Shown in pieces: positions 17,530 to 26,284 of a DNA stretch of 60,122 nucleotides. The stretch is from Paraburkholderia diazotrophica. GTDB taxonomy: Bacteria > Pseudomonadota > Gammaproteobacteria > Burkholderiales > Burkholderiaceae. The stretch is taken from the NCBI RefSeq assembly GCF_900108945.1, contig NZ_FNYE01000044.1, positions 1 to 60,122 of the forward strand, written 5' to 3'. The position numbers were made by a program, and so were the translations under genes. Numbering within the stretch: the stretch's first letter is position 1; each line of letters begins with the position of its first letter. Below the pieces are notes generated by a model. It was not told the origin of the DNA. It saw nothing but the letters and a program-made list of their open reading frames with translations, and did no database searches.

Positions 17530-18228
17530 ATGTCAACAAGCAACGATCGCGTTCATCTAGAGCAAGTCGCTGAGCAGGCGATGAAGCGGATTTTTGCCAC
17601 TTCGCCGGAAACAGCTGCGTTCCATCGTGGAGATTGGATCGACAGTGAATACTATCGCCGGCATCTCGTCGAAACCGTGTTGCGAATCCGGCTCAACAAC
17701 GAAGTCGACGCATTCGCACTTTACAAAATCAGCTACAAGGACAACGTGCTCGCGCAGTTTCTCGCGCGATACCTCGCAGAAGAATACGGGCACGATGGGC
17801 TATTCTTGCGTGACATCGAGAAATTCGGCCTCTCCGCAACCGACGTCGACCGCACCGCGCCCTTTCACAGCACCGACAAATTAATTGGCTACCTCTATCT
17901 GAGCATCGGCCGCGACGGGCCACTGCCGACGATGGTGTGGAATTGGTTTGTCGAATGGTATTCGGATCGCTACAACAAGGTCATCACTGAAGCTGCGGCG
18001 CGCGCGTTCGGACACGATTATGTGAGGGGTTCGCTCGGCCACATTCACTACGACGAATCGCGCGATCACAATGAGCGGATGTGGGTCGCCCTGCAGCGGG
18101 CAATCGACAACTGGGGCGGAACGGAAAAAGCGGAGACCTATCTGTGCCACTTCGTCGAGCTGATCCACGAATACTTCGACGAATTACTGGTGACAACAGT
18201 GCCTCAAGCCGAACCGGTTGCCAAATAA
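17530..18228 (+). CDS. Haem-oxygenase-like diiron oxidase/oxygenase (HDO family)
   Basis: A 232-residue all-helical protein with a GGAGGG site before the ATG at 17530. Candidate metal ligands are E58 (NNEVDAF), E85-x2-H88 (EEYGHDGLFLRD), E142 (VEWYSD) and the helix HIHYDESRDH (H171-x3-D175, E176-x3-H180). This E, ExxH, E, HxxxD pattern is that of the TenA/PqqC-like non-haem diiron family that includes UndA, BesC and the SznF central domain. Those enzymes use O2 to N-oxygenate, desaturate or cleave amino-acid-like substrates. It is the first gene of an operon with two ATP-grasp ligases. Its stop overlaps the next ribosome site. The substrate is unknown. The fold assignment is by eye. Confidence 0.75.
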   Translation: MSTSNDRVHLEQVAEQAMKRIFATSPETAAFHRGDWIDSEYYRRHLVETVLRIRLNNEVDAFALYKISYKDNVLAQFLARYLAEEYGHDGLFLRDIEKFGLSATDVDRTAPFHSTDKLIGYLYLSIGRDGPLPTMVWNWFVEWYSDRYNKVITEAAARAFGHDYVRGSLGHIHYDESRDHNERMWVALQRAIDNWGGTEKAETYLCHFVELIHEYFDELLVTTVPQAEPVAK

Positions 18229-18239
18229 GGAGCATCCGT

Positions 18240-19475
18240 ATGACCGCCGTCATCGTAATTGAACCGGCGTCGTCGGGCGCGTCGCTTATCGCCGCTGCTG
18301 CGCGCCTCGGTGTCGCCGCACATGTGTTTTCTGCCAATCGTGACGAGCGCGTCGTTCTGCCTGCACTTCGCAACGCCGCCGCATCGTTCACCGTGGTGGA
18401 CACCGCTTCCCCAGACGCGGTCGCCGCAACTGCGCGCGCCATGCGCGTCGACGCAATCGTGCCCGGGTTCGAATATACAGTCGGCGTAGCCGCGCAAGCG
18501 GCGGCCCGGCTCGGTCTTCCCCATTTGCCGCCTGAAGCGGCAGCGCTAACTCAAGACAAGTACCACAGCCGCTTGCACTTCGCAACTATGGGACTGGCGG
18601 TGCCACAGTTCGCTCAAATCGCAGATCCCCGCGACATCCTGACGGCCGCGTCGCAGGTCGGCTTCCCAGCCGTTCTCAAGCCTGTGGACGGCTGCGGTAG
18701 CCAACTGGTGACGCGCGTCAACTCGCTTGCCGAGCTGCAGTTCGCGGTCGAGCGCGCCATGCACCAAGGTGTTGTAGACATGGGCCGCAAGATTGGCAAC
18801 GTTTTGCTGCTTGAGCAATATCTCGAGGGTCCGGAGTATAGCATTGAAGGTTACATCGACGGGCGCGGGCCGCGTGTTGTCGCTGTAACCGAAAAGCTGC
18901 TGAGCGCCGAGCCGTATTTCGTCGAGATGGGACACACAGTTGAAGCGGCGCTGACGCCAGAGCACCGAGCGGCACTGGTCGCATACATCGAAAAAATCAC
19001 AGCACGAATCGGCCTTACACTCGGCGTCTTCCATGCGGAGGCCCGCATCACACGTGACGGTCCGGTGCTAATCGAGATCGCCGCGCGGCTCGGAGGAGAC
19101 CGCATCTACCGTCTAGTTGAACTCAGCAAGTCACTCTCGTTGCCGGAAGTGATGATACGCAGCCATCTCGGCGACGCCAATCCGGCGCCCGGCTATGACA
19201 CAGAGGTCACGACGTGCGCGAGCGGTGTGCGGTTCCTCGCGCCTGTAACGGGCCGCTTCGCCAGCGCCGCCGCGGTCGAACGCGTGCGCGCAATGCCCGG
19301 CTTCGAGGAGATCGAGGTCCATTCGCACATCGGCGGTGCCGTGCCACACCCGACGGATTTTCGTGGCCGCGCCGGACATCTGCTGTTTACCGCTGCCGAT
19401 CGCCCGACGCTTGATTTGCGTCTCGCCGAGGCGCAAAGCGCTCTCAGATTTAATCGCACCCTTGACGATATCTGA
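18240..19475 (+). CDS. ATP-grasp ligase 1
   Basis: A 411-residue ATP-grasp enzyme. Residues 1-100 form a pre-ATP-grasp Rossmann part. The central ATP-binding part has VLKPVDGCGSQLV (K147 region) and EQYLEGPEYSIEGYIDG, and the metal-binding strand GPVLIEIAARLGGDRIY (E279, R283) is intact. Such enzymes activate a carboxylate as acyl-phosphate and join it to an amine. The EIAARLGG form is common in amino-acid ligases of secondary metabolism. AAGGAG overlapping the stop of the preceding gene implies coupled translation. The substrate is unknown. The frame extends upstream, but the ATG at 18240 is the natural start. Confidence 0.85.
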   Translation: MTAVIVIEPASSGASLIAAAARLGVAAHVFSANRDERVVLPALRNAAASFTVVDTASPDAVAATARAMRVDAIVPGFEYTVGVAAQAAARLGLPHLPPEAAALTQDKYHSRLHFATMGLAVPQFAQIADPRDILTAASQVGFPAVLKPVDGCGSQLVTRVNSLAELQFAVERAMHQGVVDMGRKIGNVLLLEQYLEGPEYSIEGYIDGRGPRVVAVTEKLLSAEPYFVEMGHTVEAALTPEHRAALVAYIEKITARIGLTLGVFHAEARITRDGPVLIEIAARLGGDRIYRLVELSKSLSLPEVMIRSHLGDANPAPGYDTEVTTCASGVRFLAPVTGRFASAAAVERVRAMPGFEEIEVHSHIGGAVPHPTDFRGRAGHLLFTAADRPTLDLRLAEAQSALRFNRTLDDI

Positions 19476-19487
19476 AAATTTCTCGAC

Positions 19488-20774
19488 ATGACAATCAGCC
19501 TGTCTTCCAAGAGTAGACGCATCGTTGTTCTTAATCGTTGGTCCGACGACTTCGCCGCCTACCATCGCTATATCGACCATGCTGTGCACGACGTGGCATA
19601 CGTCTGCACGCCACACGCTGCGGCAGCACTGCGCGCGTCGCGCATCATTCACATTGAACAGCTACCCGATTTCGGCGATGAAGATGCGCTGCACGCGGCC
19701 GTGCGCGCCTGCAGCTCAGCACTGGGCGGCATCGACAGGCTCGTCGCGCTGTCCGAATTCGACCTGATGGCGGCCGCGCGGCTCCGCAATTCCTTCAGTA
19801 TCCCTGGTGACCTGCCTGACGCAGTCGTCCGGTTTCGCGACAAGGCGGTCATGAAGTACGCCGTCGTGACAGCCGGCCTGCGTGCGCCGCGCTTCGCAGC
19901 GCTGGAAAATCCGACCTCTCCCGATGCGGACCCGATCGATACAATGCGTTTTCCGCTCATCGTAAAGCCGCGCACCGGTGCCGCAAGCGTAGGTGTACGG
20001 CGCGTCGACACGGAGGCGCAGTTCAATGCACTGTTGCCGACTCTACCGCTCGTTGAGTACGAATGCGAGGAGTACATCGAAGGAACGATCTATCACGTTG
20101 ACGGCTTCGTTGTTGACGGTGCATTTGTGATCGCGCGCGCGTCCCGCTATATCAACACTTGCCTCGAGTTCGCGCAGGGCAAACCACTCGGCTCCGTAAT
20201 GCTTGATCCCGGGCCGCTGAATGATGCGCTGCTCGCGTTTGCAGATGCCAGCCTGCGTGCGCTCGCGTTGGTCAATGGACCATTCCATCTTGAGATCATT
20301 CGAGGCCCCGACGCCCTGTACTTCCTCGAGATCGGTGCGCGCGTGGGCGGGGGGGAGATCCCTTTCCTGTTTCGCGATCTGTACGGTATTGACCTGTTCG
20401 CCTTGTGGGTCGCGCAGCAGTCAGGTGACGAGGCATGTTTCGCGGAGCAAACGCGAGCCGCGTTCGCCGCATCGACGTTGCGCGCGCGCGGCGGATTCCT
20501 GATGCTGCCGGAGCCAGTCGGCAAGGTGTTCGTCGGTGCGCAATTGCCGCAAGGAATCGCGGCGCTCTATGAAACCATCTTGCCAAAACAACATCATGTC
20601 TTCGACGGCGCTGGCGGCTACGATACGATCCTCGCGCGCTTTCGCTACCGGGGTGCATCAGAACACGAAATCGCCGTGGCAATTTACGCGACGTTGCGGG
20701 ATTTTCGCTTCACACTCGCGGAGGTCGCGACACTCGCGACCTTTGAAAAAGGAACTCGGCACGACCCGAATTAA
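19488..20774 (+). CDS. ATP-grasp ligase 2
   Basis: A 428-residue ATP-grasp enzyme only distantly similar to its upstream neighbour. ATP-binding PLIVKPRTGAASVGV (K160) and YECEEYIEGTIYHVDGFV lead to the metal-binding FHLEIIRG and LYFLEIGARVGGGEIP (E269, E281, R285). The C-terminal 120 residues form a separate domain ending in a Phe/Arg-rich stretch. It starts 12 bases after ligase 1 without a strong ribosome site, so it is probably translated by coupling. Two different ligases beside one oxidase suggest stepwise assembly of a small amide or peptide-like product. It converges with nodD across 17 bases. Confidence 0.83.
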   Translation: MTISLSSKSRRIVVLNRWSDDFAAYHRYIDHAVHDVAYVCTPHAAAALRASRIIHIEQLPDFGDEDALHAAVRACSSALGGIDRLVALSEFDLMAAARLRNSFSIPGDLPDAVVRFRDKAVMKYAVVTAGLRAPRFAALENPTSPDADPIDTMRFPLIVKPRTGAASVGVRRVDTEAQFNALLPTLPLVEYECEEYIEGTIYHVDGFVVDGAFVIARASRYINTCLEFAQGKPLGSVMLDPGPLNDALLAFADASLRALALVNGPFHLEIIRGPDALYFLEIGARVGGGEIPFLFRDLYGIDLFALWVAQQSGDEACFAEQTRAAFAASTLRARGGFLMLPEPVGKVFVGAQLPQGIAALYETILPKQHHVFDGAGGYDTILARFRYRGASEHEIAVAIYATLRDFRFTLAEVATLATFEKGTRHDPN

Positions 20775-20791
20775 CCGTGAAGCCATCGATA

Positions 20792-21706
20792 CTAGCCAGC
20801 CACGAGGCTTTGCGCCTCCTGCAATAACAGCTCGCGCATCCAGATGCTTGCAGGGTCACCGTTATGCAGCGCGGGCCATTGGATCGTTTCAGTGAACGAG
20901 GAAAGGGGCAGTGGTACCTGGACGATCCGCAGCGGAACCACTTCGGCGAAATGCCTTGCCAGCCTCATAGGGATCGTTGCTATACGGTTCGTACGCGATA
21001 GCATGGATGGAACCAGATCAAAGGTCGGCACGACAACCTCTTCGCGCCTCTTTAGACCGAGATCGAGTAAGAAAAACTCCTCGATCGAGGGCCTGCGCGC
21101 CCGTCCGAACCTCACTGTCACGTGTCCCATCGACATGTACTTCTCCAACGGGAGCCGCCGCGACAACTGTTTGTTTGTTGGACATCCGACACATACGAGC
21201 TTCTCCTCGAAGAGCGCCGCTTTGGGGTGAGAATCTGCCAGCAACAGCTCCGGCAAAATCAGAAAATCGGCGTCACCTCGACGAAGCAACTCGCCGGGTT
21301 CGTCGTCAGGAAAAAGCAATTCAAAACTCACTGAGGGAGCTTCGCGTGCGACACGTTTTACGACATTCTGGAAATAAACAAGTGTCATGAAATCAGAAAG
21401 GCAGACCCTAAAGCGGCGATTCGATTTGGCCGGTTGGAAGACGTCGCGCGAAATGATCGAAAGCTGGATGTGCGACAGAGCTTCCCGAACCGGGCCTGCG
21501 AGTTCCATTGCCCGAGCTGTCGGGACAAACTCGCGACCCCTCATCACGAACAGGTCATCACAAAAATAGTCTCGTAACCGGCCGACTGCTGCACTCATGG
21601 CAGGTTGACTCAAATTGATGTTCCGCGCCGCGACCGTCAGATTGCGTTGCGTCATCAGCGCATCCAGCGCAACAAGAAGATTGAGATCGAGGCCTTTGAA
21701 GCGCAT
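20792..21706 (-). CDS. nodD: NodD, LysR-type activator of nod genes
   Basis: A 304-residue NodD. The start MRFKGLDLNLLVALDALMTQ is the invariant NodD N-terminus and fixes the ATG at 21706; upstream in-frame codons are not used. The helix-turn-helix is in NLTVAARNINLSQPAMSAAVGRL. The rest is the flavonoid-sensing LysR domain. NodD binds the nod box directly upstream (21715-21762) and activates nodB onward when plant flavonoids are present. It is divergent from nodB and converges with the ATP-grasp operon. Confidence 0.95.
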   Translation of the reverse strand: MRFKGLDLNLLVALDALMTQRNLTVAARNINLSQPAMSAAVGRLRDYFCDDLFVMRGREFVPTARAMELAGPVREALSHIQLSIISRDVFQPAKSNRRFRVCLSDFMTLVYFQNVVKRVAREAPSVSFELLFPDDEPGELLRRGDADFLILPELLLADSHPKAALFEEKLVCVGCPTNKQLSRRLPLEKYMSMGHVTVRFGRARRPSIEEFFLLDLGLKRREEVVVPTFDLVPSMLSRTNRIATIPMRLARHFAEVVPLRIVQVPLPLSSFTETIQWPALHNGDPASIWMRELLLQEAQSLVAG

Positions 21707-21714
21707 GTTCAGGT

Positions 21715-21762
21715 ATTCGCTGTGTGGATGCAACGTATCGAAACAATCGATTGTACAAATTA
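21715..21762 (+). promoter_or_regulatory. nod box upstream of nodB
   Basis: The core ATCGAAACAATCGATT at 21737-21752 matches the nod-box consensus and continues as GTACAAATT. The 5' part has ATTC then TGTGTGGATG at the expected spacing. It begins nine bases from the nodD start and lies 170 bases upstream of nodB. It should be the NodD binding site driving the whole nod operon. No second nod box was found within the nod cluster. Confidence 0.88.
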
Positions 21763-21932
21763 ATTGTCGTCGCGCAAAGTTACGCCTACCAATACTAAAG
21801 GCGCAAGAGGTCGCACGAAGATTTTATTCGAATTACTGACCGACCGTTTTCGCAAAGTCCCAAATTGTGAGTTATAGACAGATTTTCACCTCCTCAAAAG
21901 GGGCGTTTTCTGCACACCACCATGAATAGTCG

Positions 21933-22631
21933 ATGGCTTATGAGATGAAGGATGACACACCACAACGAGACGAGACGAGTGCGAACCGGTTCGATTGCCT
22001 GTCCGATGTGCCGGACAACTTTGACCGCCAACACCAATCCCGTCAGGTTTACCTTACCTTCGATGACGGTCCAGATCTAGTATGGACGCCCAAGATACTT
22101 GACGTATTGGCGCAGCACCAAGTGCCGGCAACGTTCTGCGTCCTTGGCGCTTACGCGGCAAGTCATCCGCAGTTGATAGAACGGATCATCGCTGAAGGTC
22201 ACGAGATCGCCAATCACACGATGACGCATCGGGATCTTTCAAAATGCGAACAGGAACAGACACGGCGTGAGATATTGGAAGCGAACGCGATAGTCAAGCG
22301 GACATGCCCTGCCGCAACAGTGCGGTATATGCGCGCGCCATACGGAATATGGACGAAAGAAGTAATTGCCGAATCGACAAAGGCAGGATTGACGGCACTT
22401 CACTGGTCGATAGACCCGCGAGATTGGTCTCGCCCCGGTGTCGACGCGATTGTGCACGCTGTGCTGGCGTCCGCGCAGCCAGGCTCTATTGTTCTTTTAC
22501 ACGATGGGAGCCCTCCTGGAGAGTGGGATCCGAATGCTCGCACCACATCGCGCGATCAGACCGTCACGGCGCTGTCGCGCCTGATTCCAGCATTGAAGGA
22601 ACGCAGGTTTGTAATCAGTTCACTGCCCTGA
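21933..22631 (+). CDS. nodB: NodB, chitooligosaccharide deacetylase
   Basis: A 232-residue carbohydrate esterase family 4 deacetylase. It removes the N-acetyl group from the non-reducing end of the chitin oligomer made by NodC. TFDDGPD (catalytic Asp and metal Asp), the metal-binding H-x3-H in NHTMTHRDLS, RAPYG and the C-terminal IVLLHDG are all present. The N-terminus has about 35 residues before the catalytic domain. An ATG four codons in (21945) is an alternative start. It is the first gene after the nod box. Confidence 0.95.
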   Translation: MAYEMKDDTPQRDETSANRFDCLSDVPDNFDRQHQSRQVYLTFDDGPDLVWTPKILDVLAQHQVPATFCVLGAYAASHPQLIERIIAEGHEIANHTMTHRDLSKCEQEQTRREILEANAIVKRTCPAATVRYMRAPYGIWTKEVIAESTKAGLTALHWSIDPRDWSRPGVDAIVHAVLASAQPGSIVLLHDGSPPGEWDPNARTTSRDQTVTALSRLIPALKERRFVISSLP

Positions 22632-23080
22632 TGTGGACAAACTGAACCGATGAGCACTCCTGCACACATCTGCATTAAGGCTCGTTTATCTCATTAAAGA
22701 GGTTACTCCAACCATGAGCAGCAGCTTGTAAACGGCTTTGAAACGGATTAGTAATATCACCGGCGTCAGGAAATCCTGACGCAATAAAGAGGAAGCACTG
22801 ACAGAGCTTTCTGCATCGGCCGATGGATATATTATTTGCCAGCTCGCTATCATGGGCGTGCACTAGTTGAGGATCCGAGCGACGAGAGAGCGCAAGATTC
22901 CGCAGTCTCGCCAAGATATAGCGAGACATCCACGGATGCAGGCGGATTAGAGACACCCTTGCCCACTACCGACAGGAACTTCGCGAGCAAATCTTTAGCA
23001 TTTTCCACCTGTTCCTTCTCTGGATCACGGCAGGCCTGTAGTCAGATCATTTCTTAACGCCACTTAGCAAACTGACCTCG
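22632..23080. other. 449-base gap between nodB and nodC
   Basis: No gene is recognised. It contains a perfect 20-bp palindrome at 22763-22782 (arms GCGTCAGGA and TCCTGACGC around AA). This could be an operator or a stem-loop in the nod transcript. No second nod box or -24/-12 promoter is visible. A spacer this long is unusual, since nodB and nodC are often close together. Confidence 0.6.
22763..22782. repeat. Perfect 20-bp palindrome in the nodB-nodC gap
   Basis: Two 9-bp arms, GCGTCAGGA and TCCTGACGC, flank AA. No T-run follows, so it does not look like a simple terminator. It may be a protein-binding site or an RNA processing hairpin. Confidence 0.6.
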
Positions 23081-24418
23081 ATGAACATCCCTGCCACAAT
23101 CAACACGACCTCCGTTCTGTTGTACGCATTGCTTTCGACCATTTATAAAAGCGCGCAGGTTCTGCACGCCATGCCGTCTAGCGGGCCGCCTGCGAGCAGC
23201 AAATCGACCAACTCCAACTCCCTGCCCGACGTCGACGTTATTGTGCCGTGCTTCAACGAAAACCCGGACACACTGCGGGCGTGCCTCGCTTCAATCGCGA
23301 CTCAGGAGTATGCCGGCCCCTTTAAAGTCCACGTCGTCGATGACGGTTCAGCCAATCGTGACGCGTTGAGAATGGTGTACCACGAGTATGAGCACGATCC
23401 GAGATTCAATTTTGTTCTCCTTCCCCGGAACGTAGGAAAACGCAAGGCACAAATCGCTGCGATCCGTTCCTCGTCTGCGGAACTGATACTTAACGTCGAC
23501 TCAGATACGACCCTAGCGCCCGATGTCGTGAAGAAACTCGTACTAACAATGAGTGACCCGGCGATCGGGGCCGCCATGGGTCAATTGACAGCAAGCAATC
23601 GCCGCGACACATGGTTGACCCGTCTGATTGATATGGAATACTGGCTCGCCTGCAACGAAGAGCGTGCCGCTCAAGCCCGTTTCGGTGCCGTTATGTGCTG
23701 CTGCGGTCCATGCGCCATCTATCGACGATCCGCGCTTCTTTTGCTGCTGAACCAGTACGAGACTCAGACGTTCCGCGGAAAACGCAGTGACTTTGGCGAA
23801 GATCGCCATTTGACAATTCTTATGCTGGCAGCTGGTTACCGAACGGAGTATGTTCCAGACGCGATCGCAGCTACCGTTGTACCAGACAAGCTGTGGCCAT
23901 ATCTGCGTCAACAACTACGTTGGGCACGCAGCACTTATCGCGACACGCTGCTTGCGCTGCGCCTCCTGCCTCGTCTCGATCGTTACCTTACGCTGGACGT
24001 GATCGGGCAAAACGTAGGGTCGCTTTTACTTGCCGTGTCAATGCTCGCCGGGCTCCTGCAGATCGTTCTGACAGCCTCGGCACCGTGGCAGGCATGCTTT
24101 CTGATCGCCTCAATGACTATGATCCGCTGTTCCGTGGCCGCAGTTCGGTCTCGAGAACTTCGATTTCTCGGATTTTCCGCGCACACATTTATCAACCTTT
24201 TGTTATTGCTTCCTGTAAAGGCCTACGCATTGTGTACGTTGAGTAACAGCAACTGGCTTTCCCGAGGCTCGGCCGCCGACTGTTTCGAACACGTCGATCC
24301 GCCTGGACACGCTGTGACAACAGACGCTGCTGCATCGACGGGTACGGATGCGCAGTGTGACCGGCAGTGCAGGACACCGTCATTCGGAACGTCCGACAAT
24401 GTAGTCCGTAGTGAGTGA
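23081..24418 (+). CDS. nodC: NodC, N-acetylglucosaminyltransferase (chitin oligomer synthase)
   Basis: A 445-residue GT2-family membrane enzyme that polymerises GlcNAc into the Nod-factor backbone. It has an N-terminal hydrophobic segment (SVLLYALLSTIYKSA) and DVDVIVPCFNENPDTLRACL. The catalytic residues are in VVDDGSANRD, NVDSDTTL, FGEDRHLT and the processivity motif QQLRWARS. Hydrophobic segments follow (about residues 305-375). The C-terminal 50 residues are polar and variable. No strong ribosome site precedes the ATG. It is likely cotranscribed with nodB despite the long gap. Confidence 0.96.
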   Translation: MNIPATINTTSVLLYALLSTIYKSAQVLHAMPSSGPPASSKSTNSNSLPDVDVIVPCFNENPDTLRACLASIATQEYAGPFKVHVVDDGSANRDALRMVYHEYEHDPRFNFVLLPRNVGKRKAQIAAIRSSSAELILNVDSDTTLAPDVVKKLVLTMSDPAIGAAMGQLTASNRRDTWLTRLIDMEYWLACNEERAAQARFGAVMCCCGPCAIYRRSALLLLLNQYETQTFRGKRSDFGEDRHLTILMLAAGYRTEYVPDAIAATVVPDKLWPYLRQQLRWARSTYRDTLLALRLLPRLDRYLTLDVIGQNVGSLLLAVSMLAGLLQIVLTASAPWQACFLIASMTMIRCSVAAVRSRELRFLGFSAHTFINLLLLLPVKAYALCTLSNSNWLSRGSAADCFEHVDPPGHAVTTDAAASTGTDAQCDRQCRTPSFGTSDNVVRSE

Positions 24419-24484
24419 TACGTAAGATCTCGCGCGCAAAACGGGATCTTCTTTTAATGAAGCCACATCTCGACCTCTCGTTCA

Positions 24485-25399
24485 ATGGCTGCTGCAGCGA
24501 TAACGTTTACTAGCGTCAGGAAGTTATATAACGGCAAACAGGTCGTTAACGGACTTTCATTTCGCGTCGAGCACGGCGAATGCTTTGGCCTACTGGGACC
24601 TAACGGCGCAGGCAAGAGCACGACCGCGCGCATGGTCCTCGGTATGGCCTCGCCTGACGCAGGTACGATCACTGTTCTTGGAGAGCCCGTGCCCGTACGC
24701 GCGCGCCTGGCACGGCGGCGTATCGGCGTAGTTCCGCAATTTGACAACCTTGAACCCGGGTTCACGGTGCGCGAGAACCTGCAGATATTCGGGCGCTACT
24801 TTGGCATGAGCGCCGACGAGGTCGAAGCGGTGATTCCGTCCCTGCTTGAATTCGCGCACCTGGAGAGCAAGGCTCACGCGCGCGTCGCAGAATTATCCGG
24901 CGGCATGAAGCGTCGGTTAACCATCGCCCGGGCGCTTATCAACGACCCACAACTGCTGATAATGGACGAGCCTGCGACCGGTCTTGATCCACATGCGCGC
25001 CGCCTCGTCTGGGACCGCTTGCGCTCTCTACTTGCGCGCGGCAAGACGATCCTTCTAACTACTCACTTCATGGAAGAGGCTGAGCGATTGTGCGATCGAC
25101 TCTGCGTGATTGACAAAGGACGCAGCATTGCGGAAGGTGCCCCTCATGCGCTAATCCATGAACAGATTGGAAGCCACGTGCTGGAGATATACGGCGGCGA
25201 TTCGCACGAACTGCGTGCATTGCTTGAGCCCTACGCGCAGCGCATGGAGGTGAGCGGCGAGACGCTGTTTTGCTATGCAGCCGACTTGGAACAGGTGCGC
25301 ATGCAGTTGTGCAAGCGAACGGGTCTGCGCGTTCTGCAACGCCCCGCAAACCTGGAAGACGTGTTTCTTCGGTTGACTGGACGGGATATGAAGGACTAA
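24485..25399 (+). CDS. nodI: NodI, ABC exporter ATP-binding subunit
   Basis: A 304-residue ATPase for Nod-factor export together with NodJ. Walker A is GLLGPNGAGKSTTARM, the ABC signature is LSGGMKRRLTIARAL, and Walker B is LLIMDEPATGLDPHARR, followed by TTHFMEEAERLCDRL. The C-terminal 80 residues form the NodI/DrrA-type extension. It starts 66 bases after nodC and joins nodJ directly (stop at 25399, start at 25400). Confidence 0.95.
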   Translation: MAAAAITFTSVRKLYNGKQVVNGLSFRVEHGECFGLLGPNGAGKSTTARMVLGMASPDAGTITVLGEPVPVRARLARRRIGVVPQFDNLEPGFTVRENLQIFGRYFGMSADEVEAVIPSLLEFAHLESKAHARVAELSGGMKRRLTIARALINDPQLLIMDEPATGLDPHARRLVWDRLRSLLARGKTILLTTHFMEEAERLCDRLCVIDKGRSIAEGAPHALIHEQIGSHVLEIYGGDSHELRALLEPYAQRMEVSGETLFCYAADLEQVRMQLCKRTGLRVLQRPANLEDVFLRLTGRDMKD

Positions 25400-26191
25400 A
25401 TGATGCGCGAAGTTTTCGTGATGGCTATGCCCACCAACACTTGGAACTGGCGCATGGTATGGCGCCGCAATTATCTAGCGTGGCGAAAAACTGCACTCGT
25501 TTCGCTTATCGGTAACCTTGCGGACCCGATGATGTATCTGTTCGGATTAGGTTTCGGCGTGGGAATAATGATAGGCCGCATCGAAGGCACTTCCTACGTA
25601 GCCTTTTTGGCGGCTGGAATGGTTGCGACAAGCGCAATGACTTCGGCGACGTTCGAAACGATTTATGCGACTTTCGCTCGCATGCACATCCAGCGCATGT
25701 GGGAAGCAGTCCTGTGTACCCAACTCACGATCGGCGACGTCGTTCTCGGTGAATTGGCGTGGGCAGCAACGAAAGCCCTTTTGGCCGGGACGGCTGTTAC
25801 GTTGGTTGCCACGACGCTCGGCTATGCGGCGTTTCCGAGCATTCTTTACGTCATTCCCGTCGTTATCTTAACTGGCCTCGCCTTCGCGAGTATTGCGATG
25901 GTGCTCATCGCGATCGCGCCGAGTTATGATTACTTTATCTTCTATCAAACACTTGTTCTGACGCCCATGCTTTTTTTGAGCGGTGTCGTCTTTCCGGTCG
26001 CCCATCTTCCAGGTGCATTTCGCCAGCTTGCGCGATTCTTGCCGCTCACACATTCCGTTGAACTCATCCGCCCAGCGATGCTTGCACGCCCAGCCGCCGG
26101 AATCGGTCTGCATGTGATTGCGCTCTGCGTCTACACAGTCTTGCCATTCTTTCTGTCGGCAGCACTGTTTCGCCGACGTCTCTTATCTTGA
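25400..26191 (+). CDS. nodJ: NodJ, ABC exporter membrane subunit
   Basis: A 263-residue ABC-2 type permease with about six hydrophobic segments. MMYLFGLGFGVGIMIG and the FLSGVVFPVAHLPGAFRQLARFLPLTHSVEL stretch are typical of NodJ/DrrB proteins. It sits in the inner membrane with NodI and exports lipo-chitooligosaccharide. The first codons are two ATGs with an AAGGA site in the end of nodI. The TGA is followed by a 93-base gap to nodH. Confidence 0.95.
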   Translation: MMREVFVMAMPTNTWNWRMVWRRNYLAWRKTALVSLIGNLADPMMYLFGLGFGVGIMIGRIEGTSYVAFLAAGMVATSAMTSATFETIYATFARMHIQRMWEAVLCTQLTIGDVVLGELAWAATKALLAGTAVTLVATTLGYAAFPSILYVIPVVILTGLAFASIAMVLIAIAPSYDYFIFYQTLVLTPMLFLSGVVFPVAHLPGAFRQLARFLPLTHSVELIRPAMLARPAAGIGLHVIALCVYTVLPFFLSAALFRRRLLS

Positions 26192-26284
26192 CGCAGATGA
26201 TTGGAAACCGAGCAGGATCCTCATAATGACTTAGTCAGAAATCAGATTTCGAATCATCGCTTTCGATTCCGTTAAAGATACGCT

